Shown piece after piece: positions 22,979 through 43,400 of a stretch of DNA of 64,000 bases. The stretch comes from Serpula lacrymans var. lacrymans S7.9 (lineage: Eukaryota > Basidiomycota > Agaricomycetes > Boletales > Serpulaceae): contig NW_006763293.1 in the NCBI RefSeq assembly GCF_000218685.1, forward strand, positions 2,539,968-2,603,967. The letters are read 5' to 3'. The first letter of the stretch is position 1. Each line of letters starts with the position of its first letter. A program made the position numbers and the translations under genes. The notes under the pieces were generated by a model, which saw only the letters and a program-made list of their open reading frames with translations, made no database searches and was not told the DNA's origin.

Positions 22979-23543
22979 CTACTTTCCACTTCTTGAATCA
23001 CCCAGTCTACCCATTTTATCGACTGGAGGAGCACCCCACACCAAAGTTTTGCGCGCTGGATCCAACAGCCTGGGGAAAGTCCTGTCTAATAGTGGTGCCA
23101 GCACACCTGAAGCCATCCGGATCTCTGGTAACTTTGCAGGTACAGGTTCGACAGGAAACGGCGTCAACTCAGTAGCGGTGGTGACATTCGCCACTGTTTT
23201 CCCATCTTGCTCCCCGCTTATCGTCGTCGTCGTCACCGTCGTCCCGACCCTCTGCAACGCGCGCGCCTCCTGATCTACATCGTCAAAGTCATCCTGCTTG
23301 ACGGCGCTGATAGAATACGCCCATACGCCCACGCCAAATCCTGCAAGAACGAGTCCTGTGAGAGCGTTCCGGAGACGGAAGGGCTCGCGCGCTCGTTTGA
23401 GGCCCGGCGACATGACCTGGAAAGGCAGAGAGGGCGAATGATGATGATCATTTGGATTGTGGATGTGTGTGGAATGTGCTCACATAGCTCCTGGGCCGAT
23501 ACGAGGCATCGACAGCTTTTCTTGAAACGTATGGGTCTGACAT
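22979..23543 (-). CDS. COA3: Cytochrome c oxidase assembly factor 3 (Coa3)
   Basis: Inner mitochondrial membrane protein that works with Cox14 to stabilise newly made Cox1 and to couple its translation to complex IV assembly. Two exons: 23543-23484 and 23416-22979 (498 nt, 165 aa). The first exon gives VSRKAVDASYRPRSY, the second begins VMSPGLKRAREPFRLRNA. One transmembrane helix follows (ALTGLVLAGFGVGVWAYSI, about 36-55), then the family motif AVKQDDFDDVDQEA. The remaining 90 residues are a Thr/Pro-rich intermembrane-space tail, longer than in yeast. A downstream ATG at 23413 would drop the conserved exon 1. COX7 lies just upstream on the same strand. Confidence 0.88.
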
Positions 23544-23881
23544 GGTGCGGAGTTAGCCGTGTACTCTCTGGGCCGCAAGTGGTTGATGTCCAGCTCAGCA
23601 AAGTAAGGCTAACGAGCTCAAGGGATACGAAATTTCAAACGGACGAGATGTACTCAGATAAATAATGGCCTGGTGCTTTTACAAATTGACAAGACTCAAG
23701 AATCGTGGTGATAAGCGGATGAAATAGATATGCAGAGGACAAAGTGCTGTAGTAAAATGTATAACCTCAGAGACCAGCCTACACGAACATTCCTCGCTCT
23801 ATCGAATGCATTGCAGCCCCAGGCAATCTCACAGAGTGAGCGTATTAGAAAAAAATCAACTTGTCATTGCAATCTCTAGGT

Positions 23882-24321
23882 TTACTCGTTAGCAGCGGGC
23901 TTGCCCTGTACAGAAGACGTCCAGTAATCAGCAAGGTAATCATCAGGAATTTTGGAATACAGCAATGAAACGCACAAATGCGAGAGAGTAGATGCCGTAT
24001 GTCGTGCCAAACATGCCGAGGGTGAACAAGCTGTAGTAGGTGCCTAGGGATGTATGTCAGACAATCCACATAGCTCAGAGCCATATATGCTCACCAAGAT
24101 ACAGCCGCGAACGTGGCAGGCGGTAGTAAACAGGCTTGTGGGAGTGCTATGCGATACATGTCAGCAATGCCTTAACTTTCTGCACTCGAAACGAAGCATA
24201 CCTGGATCACCTGCTGCCTCTCTAGGATTCGGTTTGGCTCTGCACATAAGTTTTCTAGTCAACAAAACAGTAGTGAATGAGGTTTATGGCATAACTTACT
24301 GTTCACGACTGCGTCAATCAT
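23882..24321 (-). CDS. COX7: Cytochrome c oxidase subunit VIIa-like (Cox7)
   Basis: Small single-helix nuclear subunit of respiratory complex IV. Five tiny exons: 24321-24300, 24239-24202, 24146-24095, 24043-23976 and 23905-23882 (204 nt, 67 aa, in frame). No exon exceeds 70 nt, so the gene is invisible without splicing. The spliced protein reads MIDAVVNKPNRILERQQVIQ, then HSHKPVYYRLPRSRLYLGTY, then a membrane helix (YSLFTLGMFGTTYGIYSLAF) and the tail GKPAANE. The HPRS-x-LYL-type stretch before the helix matches yeast Cox7. It faces YAF9 head to head with 134 bp between starts and lies upstream of COA3. Confidence 0.82.
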
Positions 24322-24455
24322 CCTGATTTTAAGAGTATGCAAGGAATAACACGCTGCTGGTTTTGCTGAATGGAATGAACGGACCAGCCACGAACGAAAT
24401 ATGGTCGTGAGCGGAGTCTGAATCGCGTCTGGCCGAGGTTTCCCGAACGTCGACG
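24322..24455. promoter_or_regulatory. Bidirectional promoter COX7/YAF9
   Basis: These 134 bp are all that lies between the two outward-facing ATGs. No TATA box or named activator site is clear by eye. Confidence 0.5.
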
Positions 24456-25387
24456 ATGGCAGAACGCGTCCGAGTCAGAGTGCGTTTGTGTGATAACTTA
24501 TGATAATCCGCGATGCTCACAGACATTGTAGGGACTCACAATACACAGGCCCATCATCTATGGAAACACTGCAACTGTCTTGACTCCAGATGAGAAAAAG
24601 CTCATCAACTTTCCTGATCATACCCATCGCTGGACCGTCGCCTTGCGCAGTGCAGCGTCCACTGCCGATTCAGATATCGTAGGCGGTGCAGACGACCTTA
24701 GTTATTTCATAAAACGGGTTACGTTCAAGCTCCACGACACATATGCCAATCCTACACGAAGTGAGTCGTCGCGTCACTTGCATTCTATCTATCTATCGTT
24801 TCTGACAACAATGGTCACTGTCCTCAGATATCGACAAGCCCCCATTTGAGGTTACAGAGACGGGGTACGTCGATAAAGGACCAGCTGAACGACACTGACA
24901 TTGACAGTCTCCAAGGTGGGGAGAGTTTGAGGTCCATATCAGGATCACTTTCATAGCTGAATCGGGAGAAAAGGCCATCAGTTTTTACCACCACCTCAAA
25001 CTACATCCCTGGACAGTCACTGGCGATCCAGAAATCCCAAGTCTCGAAACCGCCGTCAAACTAGGTCCCGTTCACTCTTGGCAATACGACGAGATTGTTT
25101 TCAGCGACCCTTTTCAGTCGTTCCTCAACATTCTCACTACCCACCCACCCACACCTCTCCCTAAAACAAAGCGGAAGCCAGTTCCCTTTCATACTTCTAA
25201 TATGGCCTCCCTCGAGGCAAGTAGAGGTGGCGTCCCAGAGTTTAATGCTCTCATGGAGAAAGAGGAAGCGGAGAGACTCGAAACTGCGAGAAAGACCATT
25301 GTGGCGGAACAGGAGCGCTGGAGAGGCATCCTCATCGGACGAGAAAAAGAGCTAGAACGGCTACATAAACAGTTGCAAGCTTCTTGA
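24456..25387 (+). CDS. YAF9: YEATS-domain protein Yaf9
   Basis: Acyl-lysine reader shared by the NuA4 acetyltransferase and SWR1 remodelling complexes. Four exons: 24456-24479, 24532-24760, 24828-24864 and 24916-25387 (762 nt, 253 aa). A 24-nt first exon supplies MAERVRVR, joining GLTIHRPIIYGNTAT, the standard YEATS opening. Further YEATS landmarks: [63 protein letters not shown] and a Trp in HSWQYDEIVFSDP. A C-terminal coiled coil (about 215-250; EKEEAERLETARKTI) fits Yaf9. An alternative donor two codons earlier would remove VR from the first exon. Confidence 0.93.
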
Positions 25388-25452
25388 TCATACAGTATAA
25401 GGGAGATGTACAGATTTACAGCTTTTTCAGGATATGTATACAACCTCATTGA

Positions 25453-34086
<8,634 letters not shown>

Positions 34087-34415
34087 TGTGGAGCTAAATC
34101 AAAAGACTGGATGGATTAAGCTGGATCAAAGCATTCAAAGATCATTGAGGCGCGTCGTTACCGTGACCGACCGTAAGTTAAGACGCGTTCACGGGCAAAC
34201 GCGTAGAGCAAATTTGTGCGTGTTAGATTTCAAAGCTCTTGTACAATAAGGTCAAATAAAACCCAGCCACATTATAGATATCCAACGGCGCTGACAGCCA
34301 ATTCAAAACCTGACATGAGCGGACTGTATTCAGAATGTGGACCGAGATACCGTATACAAGGCCGATAACAGTCATTTGATGCACATGCGCATAACAATGG
34401 ATAGGGGGGAACAGC
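34087..34415. other. Intergenic NOP14-ATR
   Basis: These 329 bp form the promoter of ATR and the 3' flank of NOP14. No clear element is visible. Confidence 0.4.
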
Positions 34416-37400
34416 TCATTTCCGCCCTGAACGCTTCTTTTCTTTTGCCTTCTCCCTTTCCATTGCCTTCTGTTCCGCTCTCTCGCCCTCGAGCGAGTTG
34501 AAGACCTTATTCATGCTCTGTTTATAAGCACGGTCCTTCTCTCTTGTTTTTTCTTGCTCAACAGAAGCAAGGAATTTGGCATCTTTCCGCAGTTCACGGA
34601 TAGCACCCTTCTTTTCTTGCTTATGCTGGTAACGAAGCTTGGCCATTTCATTGCGTTCATGGTCCGGATCGCGATGGCGCATATAGGAGGAGGAAGATGT
34701 CTCGAACTTTGGAATGTATGTCGGGATAGGAATCGGTTTGTGTGCCTGCAGCTTTAGAGGGCTTCGTCCTCGTCTCGCGAATTTTAGTAGACTTGATAGC
34801 TTTTCTTGAACACCATTTCTCTTCGTCTGTGAAACAATTATGAGTCAACCCTCTTATGGCAGTGATAGGGGTATGGTTTACCTCTAAGTCAGGACTTGCT
34901 GATTTGAAGTCAAGCTTCGAGAAAATTGTTTGAATAGGCTCAAAAAGCTCGATAAACCCTTCTAAACCCTTGTACATATTCGCGAACCGATCGAGGGCAT
35001 CGAATGATAAACCTAAGAGATCTATTTTGGTTTGTTCGTCCGTTGCAGCAGCAGTCAACAGCTGGGCCAAATTAGGTTTCTGGATAGCCAACTTTCTGGT
35101 CTTCTTAGCGACAATTGAAAGTGGTAGGCATAGTTCCGACCGTAAGTCAGGGGAAGGAAAAGAACCTGGTAACGAGGCCGCATCCTTGTAGGAATGAGGA
35201 GCTAGATGTAACACGGCGTTCATTGCAAAGTTTACTGCCTCTGGCACTAGCCGTTGAGATAACTCTTCGTACTGAAGGAATAATGTGCAGAGGAACAGGC
35301 CACTAGCAATATCTGCTAATGACCGAACACGGCACAAACCAAGGTAAGCACCCATGAGGAGACGTGCTGGCGAGATGACTGGATGCTTCAAGTCACTAAC
35401 TGGCCACGTAGCGCCGATGACTCGAAAGAGCGACAGCTCTGCAACACCAGGCCATGTTCTCGCCTCGGGATCCAAGGCACCTTGAGATAAGCCTCGCTTG
35501 AGATTTTTGTGCATCAAGGAAAGTTTCCCTACAAAGTACTCTGCGGACTCGATGGGATAAGATTTACATAGGGCGAATAGGTGTGGAAGTAGGGACGATA
35601 GTAGGGTAAAGCGGGGCGTCGGAGGTGATGCGATATAGAGGACATGGTCAACAAGAACAGTTGCTAGAGTCTATTAAACCTAGGATAAGCGAAATGTTTT
35701 CCGCTATTACAAGGGAGAAACTGACCTGTAACTTAAACTTGTTATCTGCTGCTAAACTAGTGTGGTACAGGGTTCGGATACGTTGAATAACAGTAGGCAC
35801 ATCTTCATCTTCCACGTCTTCCACTATCTCTAAGAATTCCTCGTGGGTTCCTGGACAAGCAAAAGTGTAAGGCAGTTCCTTGGAAAATGTTGAAGGTTCG
35901 GATGTCCTGGATTTTCGTCTTGTCGTGAGCTCCGTCAGTTCGCCTTCCTCGCCTTCAGACATTTCATCATCGTCTACTTCCTCATTGTCAGACTCCTCTG
36001 CCTCTTCCTCCCCCTCCCCCTCCTTCCCTTCGCCATTGTCTTCACTATCATCCTCACTATCACTATGGACTGAAACCTCGTCATTACCAATCCGTGTACC
36101 CCCTTCACCTAGTCCAGAGCCAAGTCCAGCCCAATCTTCCTCCGCCTCATGGAAATCATCATCCAGGTCATCTCCTCCTCTGTCTCTCTTTCGTTTCTTT
36201 CGACCTTGTGCTTCGTCCTCGTCGCTGCCATCTTCCTCTTCTCCCAACATTCGTCTCTTTCTCTGACGCTCAGCTTTTTCCAACGCCTCCTTCTCCTCCA
36301 GAGCAATTTCTTCTTCCGTTTTCGTTCTATCTTTTGCTTTCGCGCGTTTTTCGAAAGCAAGCTCGCGAACTTGCTGGTCATAATCAACCTCGATCGGCCG
36401 TTCCTCAGTTGTCGCGTTATCCTGCGGAAGAGGTTTTCGGCTCACTCCCAAAGGAATTGAGTTGCTACCAGTTGATGAGGGATCTGGTGCATACAGCAAT
36501 GATTTAAGGGTGTCGAAGTCTTGGTCGAGCTGGTGTCGAATGTTTTCTCCTTGTTCTTTTTCCATTTGGCGGCGTAACTGGAGGTTGAAACAATACACTA
36601 TGAGTGAATATTGCGTACTTTTAGAGTATCGAAGCAAACCTTGTGCTCTTTACTCTTGGCCATCACTTCTGCCATGACCTCCGCTTTGGATTTTTTTCGT
36701 TCGGACTAAATACATTTCAGTCAGGAAGATGATATCCAGGTCGGAAGACAGACCTCATCACCCTCTTTTTCGTCATCTTCGTCTTCATCATCGAAACCGC
36801 CAAAATGTGTGTGCTTGACTACTTCTCCACCAATCTGACCTGCAAAGGAATCAGCAACAGGCCCAAATGTCATATAAGGGTAGACGGACGTTCATCATCC
36901 TCATCTTCATCATCCACATGTAGACCAACGTTATCAAAGTCGTCGAGCATAGACAAACTCCGCCCATAGTGTGTGAGTTCTTCCTCGTCCTGAAGGTTAA
37001 ATGCAGAAGCTTTAGACGAGCGCTGCCGTTCTCTTGTGAACCGCTCAAGCATACGGTCCTCCACCGACATCGTTGGATCATTTTCACCAAATCGTCTATC
37101 TATCATCCCTCCAGCATGACCTTTCTCCTGATACTCTTTAAGCAGTGTCCTTTTGCGCTTTCCAAAGGAGTTAGTGAAGCACAGTTTAATTAAAGATCGT
37201 CAGTGACTCACCTGCTCGATACCAGCCTGCTTACTCTGAGCGGGGTGCCCAATCGCCCCTTTTATCTTTCGCCCACCAACATCATGCTTGAGTTTCGTAA
37301 CTTTGGTGTCGAACTGGTTTAGCCTTTGATGTATGGCTTGAAGCCTAGCGGCTTTCTTCACTTTTTCCGTGTCTTCTGATCCGGATTTCTTACGCTTTTT

Positions 37401-37475
37401 GCCATTTTGTGAGGTCTGAGATAGTCCTGCCTGCGATAACGCCGACTTCAGCTGGTTCAATTGAGATTTGGCCAT
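34416..37475 (-). CDS. NOP14: Nucleolar protein Nop14, SSU processome
   Basis: Component of the 90S pre-ribosome needed for 18S rRNA maturation and 40S assembly. It spans several exons; not every junction was fixed. Order seen: MAKSQLNQLKSALSQAG and NQFDTKVTKLKHDVGGRKIK in exon 1; KRTLLKEYQEKGHAGGMIDR and RFGENDPTMSVEDRMLERFT; acidic blocks around HVDDEDEDDE and FGGFDDEDED; SERKKSKAEVMAEVMAKSKE; basic and acidic charged stretches at 36.3-35.9 kb; LPYTFACPGTHEEFLEIV; a helical C-terminal half (FRVIGATWPVSDLKHPVISP; QKPNLAQLLTAAA); LQAHKPIPIPTYIPKFE; and the final basic coil YQHKQEKKGAIRELRKDAKF. These match Nop14 from end to end. The start MAKSQ fits the family. Confidence 0.94.
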
Positions 37476-40400
37476 CCTAGGAGTGGATACCTAGAAAGTT
37501 CAAAAAACACTCTATTCTCATATTTTTGTGACGGTCACACCGTGACCTCAGATCATCGACTTGAACTTTGCTCTCCCCGATGAAAGCACCAATATCACTG
37601 GGCGACAGCAACTTTACAAACATTCAAGCTCTACCCATAGACCTTCAATTTATAACCGCTGCGTCACTACGACCTCACTAATGATATTATACTACTCCCT
37701 AAGGTTGAAGACAGCCTCTTATGCCCTTCGGTTTGGATTCAATGTTCTCGTGTGCTCCTCTCTTTAACGTTCCTGCACTTACAATGAAACGCGAACGTAT
37801 AACATTCCGATTACCTCGCAGCGTCCACATAACATCAGAGTAGACGGGCTAACATTGGCTAGCACAGGTAAGTACAACTGTTGACATTGTCAATTCTTTC
37901 TATTTCCTTACTTTGCTCTTTCCCGATCTTTCTGAAACACAGCACTCTTGCAACATTCTTATCTCTAATACACATCAAAAGTTACTATGACTTTATCGTT
38001 ACTGATAAATAGCGTCGTTCATGTGAACGGCTCAAACTTGAATCTCACACAGTGTTGGAGCAATGGACTTTAGCAGTCTTGTTTGCGTATCTTCGCATTT
38101 GAACAACAATAGTTCACTGGAGAACTCGAATAATTAAGTAAGTTTCATTTCCGTCACACGACAAGAGTATGTGTGCCAATGTAGACACCAACACTACCGC
38201 AATACCGCCTCACCGAAACGCTATGCTAGTCGTCTTTGATCAGCCAATCAATCATGGGACTTGTATCTAGCTCTTTTTATGGCTCACGGTCATCGGTCTC
38301 CTGAAACAGACTCACCCACACGACCCGTATCATATCTGCGCATCCATACCCTTGGTAAACTATTTGGTGCGGGGGTGGTGCGGATTGTGTCACACACACA
38401 ATACCATTACATTGGCTTTTCCAGAGTGTCGTGACAAGTTAACCCAGCGTGAAACTCAATAACACTGACCTGGATGCTTACACGGTTTCGGCGGCATAAT
38501 CTCTGTCTATATAATAAGCTATGCACCGGTACCGGTATCGCAATGATATTCTTTCCGGTTTCGACTTCTACATTCATCGTTACTCGCACGAACCTACGAC
38601 TCGTACAAAATCCCTGGTGCCACGAAATTGGACCCAGAAGCGCCACTCATATAAATCCCACTCGTCTATAGCACCACTATGCAATATACCCATTCTGATA
38701 TCGTTCTCAGTCACGTTGGGTGCAATTTAATGGTGCATTATTCTCAGCCAACGCTCTCACGCTCTACAGCTGTACGAAGCGGAACATCTCACTCTCACTG
38801 TCACGCTACATTGTAAGTTCAATCGGTCGATGGACCGCTTTTTGAGCTTTTGATAACTCTGACTGCAAGTAGCTTCTCTATCAAGCTCTTATCTGAGTTT
38901 TCGCTCACATGCCTCTCTCCCCCTTCTGTTTTGACAGCCATGACGGTTGCGTACGTACGCCTTTCCTGATTCCACTGCATTTTCCCGTCGCCTGATGATA
39001 GATCAGACAACCGACTCAAAAATAACCAGTATCATTGTACGTCCATGGCACCATCTTCAATGGGAGTCTGACATCAGCACCAAGACCAAGGCGCTGATTA
39101 ACTATCATTATCTCTCAAACGTCCTCTGCTGTGAGTCGTGGGGGTGTTCGACGGTCTAACCCATCAAGCTGTGGAGAGGATGGTGCTTCTGTGCCTGGCC
39201 CCTCAACCAGCAACTCCTTATCCACCCAACATATCGAGGCTGGCTTCTCGCTTCTTTTAATAACGCTTGTCTTTTATGCGGAGGTGTTCTCAGCCCTCGA
39301 CACTTGTGTTATCTTTGTCGATCGGCATACCAATGGAGATGGGCCCGTGTCTGCTTAGCGCCACAAAGCTTCCTTCACAAGCCTCATGGTCAAGCAATTA
39401 TGACCATCTCAACATTAGACTCTTCGACGTGCTTCTTCTGGCTGACTTACATACTCTCTGCGTCAAATGATAAGCCTCATGGTACACGATGTCCAAGGCG
39501 AAGGCAATCGTGTGAATCGAGCTTGTCGGGAGCGAGAGGAACAGTAATCTAGCAGCTGATCGAAGGATCCGTCAGGTATAATATAGTTTAGGATCATATC
39601 ACCTGAGTATCCATTTACCCCCAGGCTAGTTGTTCATGAATAATTATTCGCTTCAATCTCTGTTTTGACGCACGAAGGGTATCATAGTCGGGTGCAAAGT
39701 CCAAGACTGGAGTTCCTCCGATGTACCGGCAATAAATAATCCGCCGCTATCAGTTGACAGGTCCAGGGTTAGTAGCAATTATATCGCGACACGTAGCTGA
39801 CATAGTATATCCGTACATGTATGGAGAGGCGTGACACCGTGTTCAGCAATAACTCAACCAGCGCGGGGGGCCAGGTACGCCATTGGGTATGTCTTCAGGG
39901 ACGCAATGCTGCAGCGAGCACCACAGCAGGGTCATGAAACTGCGCGAAAACCCGCGGAGCTTCGTCACAAGTTGTCCCCCCTCTCGAGCACAGAAGGAAT
40001 TCGCAGAAATAACCTGAACTGACGATAGCTTCATGATTAACGCGCCTTTTTCGACGAGATACTTAGTAGATCCAGCCGCAGTACACATCGGGAAAGTGCA
40101 TCAATGACACCCACTTCTAGAACTCGAAGTTTGTAGTGTGGCCAAGGTCATAATAGAAGGGATCCAGGGACGAGCAATATTTCCTAAATATGTATGATTT
40201 CAATTTTGCAAACGGTATCGTTAGATGAAATATTACATCATTGAGCGCGATAAATTGGCCTTGGAAGACGAGCACGCGATGATTTCTTTGGAGATATAGC
40301 GTGTTTAACACAGAAGACTTCAAGTTGTTGTTAAGGTAGTCACAAACGCCATTGGGCCGTAGCGCTGTCCGAATCTGTCTTTCCTTCTCGGATACGAAGA

Positions 40401-43400
40401 AGGCGGAGTGAAATCAGACATCATGTTGTGGTTAGCGTTCCTATTCGACAAGAGGCTGAGTAATAATCCAGCCGTGTGTACCACGGCTGGAATGTAAACC
40501 GATGGTACGTACGCTAAAATCCAAGATTCGCATGAGGACACGTCACATTATACCCTTAACGCATGAGGGGCAACACCTAAAAATGCATCATGTTAATTTT
40601 GAAATTCGTGACGTTAATACAAGGAAGTACTTTCATAACAGGGGGGAGGGACAGCTCGTTGACAGTAGAAGACCTCGGGAATGAAAATGACGCTCTTGAA
40701 CACGATACAACGTGTCCAATGCCATGAAACTTATTACTAGCGAAGTCACAAGTGTCCCTGCTTTGCAATACTTTCCAAACTGCCGCGGTAAACACGGTGA
40801 AAATGCGAATTAGTACGTACTAGTGTACGATATCATGCATTCTTAGCAAGGACAGAAACACAAAGAAGTCTATTAATTCATTAAACCGCATTGTCAGCTC
40901 AAGGATGACTTCAAAAGAGGGGAGCGATATTAACCGTAGAATAAATCCTCAATGAGAAGCTACAGGTAGACGTAAGGATGAGAATCACCTCAGATAAAAA
41001 AAACAAGCAATACAATCGTGTCTAGAACGCACCGAATAGCCTGGATAAAGACACATTATGAAACAAATGCTTTCCAGTAAACCCTCAATCCGATAGTTGC
41101 CAGTCGGATCAGACACTGTACTCGAATACAGACTCAACCAAACCCCCTTCCCTCCCCCACTGCAAGTCTGAATAACCACACACAAAAAAAAAGAAGACAG
41201 CTGTACGCGCACAAACGTCTCTCCGAGATGGCCGTTTGTAACAATGCAACAAAGTCAAGATGCGCCAATGATGACAAGAGCACACAAGATTGTAACTCTC
41301 AAAACGTCTCCATTTCTGTACGAGCCCGGTGTCATGTCAGAACACAGCTCGATAGCATAGCACTCATAACGTCCGATCATCATCAGCCTACAATCTGATG
41401 AAGATACCAGGATTTTATTTTCTGTGGAAATCAGCCATAGCCATCTCTGTTGAGTTGCGCTGTTGGATTCGACGAATGGCGGCACCCGGTTTGGTAGGAC
41501 GCGGGAAAGTGAAGAGGTGGGTTGATAAAGTTCAGCCTAGATAGACTGATAATCACACTCTGAGAACAGGATCCATAGTCTGCAACCTGGGCATAGGCTC
41601 AACTGTTCCCGCTCTGAGTACTCGTTCCTATGTCTCCTAAGAAGCATCGATCCGAAAAGCGCACGGACATAGACAGCGAGTCCATGGAATCGAAAATCAC
41701 TCTTTGATCCGAAGCACTTTTTCAATTATGCGCTCGCCGTCCGTCGAGGATCCGCATTCTCACTCTATAAAGAAGTGAAACCTCGGACAACTCTCAGCGC
41801 CACTTTCCTGTCCTGGATCATACTATGAATATGAGTAAAACAGACGTATGCAGAGTGACAGAGACCGAATAATTTGTATAATGTATTGCAATTGGCGGTG
41901 TGGCAAAGGATATCAAGGTTGGATGGCTTGAAGGGACCCGCCGTGCAGTGGAAACTCCAGTGATGTTTGAAAGAGCCTATCCAAAAAGTCGGTCCCTAAT
42001 GTACATGTCGAGTGTGGAGTATACGGCTTGGTGGAGCCGAAAGAAAGAGCTAGAGCCACGCATGGTAATCCCTGCGTTATCCTTGCGATAACGAAAGAGC
42101 ATAGCTTCAGCCACGCATCGATCGAGAACAAAGACAGCAAACCTTGAACCAAAACACCACTATGCCAACCAAATACAATGGTAGCAAATCCTAAAGCAGA
42201 GCCATCAGAACCGTTCAAAACGTACGATGAAATCGCTGAAGTCACATATACAATTGGCAGTGCGCCACAGATAATGGCAGTTCGACAATGAGAACGACAA
42301 ATAAACGTGTCCGCCAATGATCATTGAGTGATTGTTTCAATTGGAACCTCCATTCGGAGATGTCACGGTTGTAGCGACGAGGAGATGAAAGCCGGAAACT
42401 CTGCGGATCAAAACGCACAGGTTGACTCGACTCGTGGATGTGACTTGAAGACGAACTGAATTAATCACGAGCAGAGATGATACACCGGGCTAGGAAGCAA
42501 AATTAGCGCATGGTACGGGCCCCTGTATACGTACGAGCGCACATTGCATATTGCAGACATGCATGCAAACTGTAATAAGACTAGCGCCGTGTAACGTTGA
42601 GTTGACCAATTGTCAGTTTCCATTGACGACGAGCGAATCCATAGTGGATGACGGCGACTCAGCACGCTGTACATGATCCTTCTGCGTCACACAAACGATC
42701 ATTAATCACGGTAATGCCAGTGCTCGAGGCCTTGCAGGGCCACCGGGTGTTTGAAATGATGATGCACATTGTGAGTACAGGTGCGGGGACTTGTGCTGAT
42801 TGGTAACGTGTAATAGACGGACGATGAAGTGACCACGGGTGTGAGATTAGGTGCATCCAGCCAATGTGAGCGATGCATGAATGATGGCTTTGTGTTAGTG
42901 GGCCTCGTGCCCGTGTACTATGGGCGAGGATTTACTGAATGTACGCCAAGGAGAGGCCGAAAAGCTGCGCAGAAAGGTGACCGTGATGCTCGGAACAAGA
43001 CTGAATTGTGTGCATTTGGATGGTTTCGCCATATAGAAGATGGTGGATGCGGTTTAAGCTGTGTTTCACGATAAGATGGATGATGGGAGTACCGTCGTGA
43101 GAACAGCGGCAGTGCCAGAGGCGGTTCGCTTCCACTGCGGTTCAGTTCTTTCCCTTCCAAAGCTCTCATCTCCACATTACAGAAACAAGTTTGCTACAAT
43201 CCCAGCGCTATATCCATCATTCGTGATCAAATCACAGTGCCATTCCACTAGCTTCTTCCATTCTAAGTTACTACATGCTGCGACGCTCAGGCTGTAGCTG
43301 TGCCATCTGATTCGCGACCACACAGTATTCCTGCTCGCCATCTTATCATCGGTCTTGCATCGTTCTTTGAGCTATCGTATCACCTCTAGTATACGTAACA

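Noticed and set aside
41913..42317. Hydrophobic 134-codon minus-strand frame in the left desert
   Set aside because: It has no ATG start, neighbouring frames are equally open, and no membrane-protein family is recognisable.
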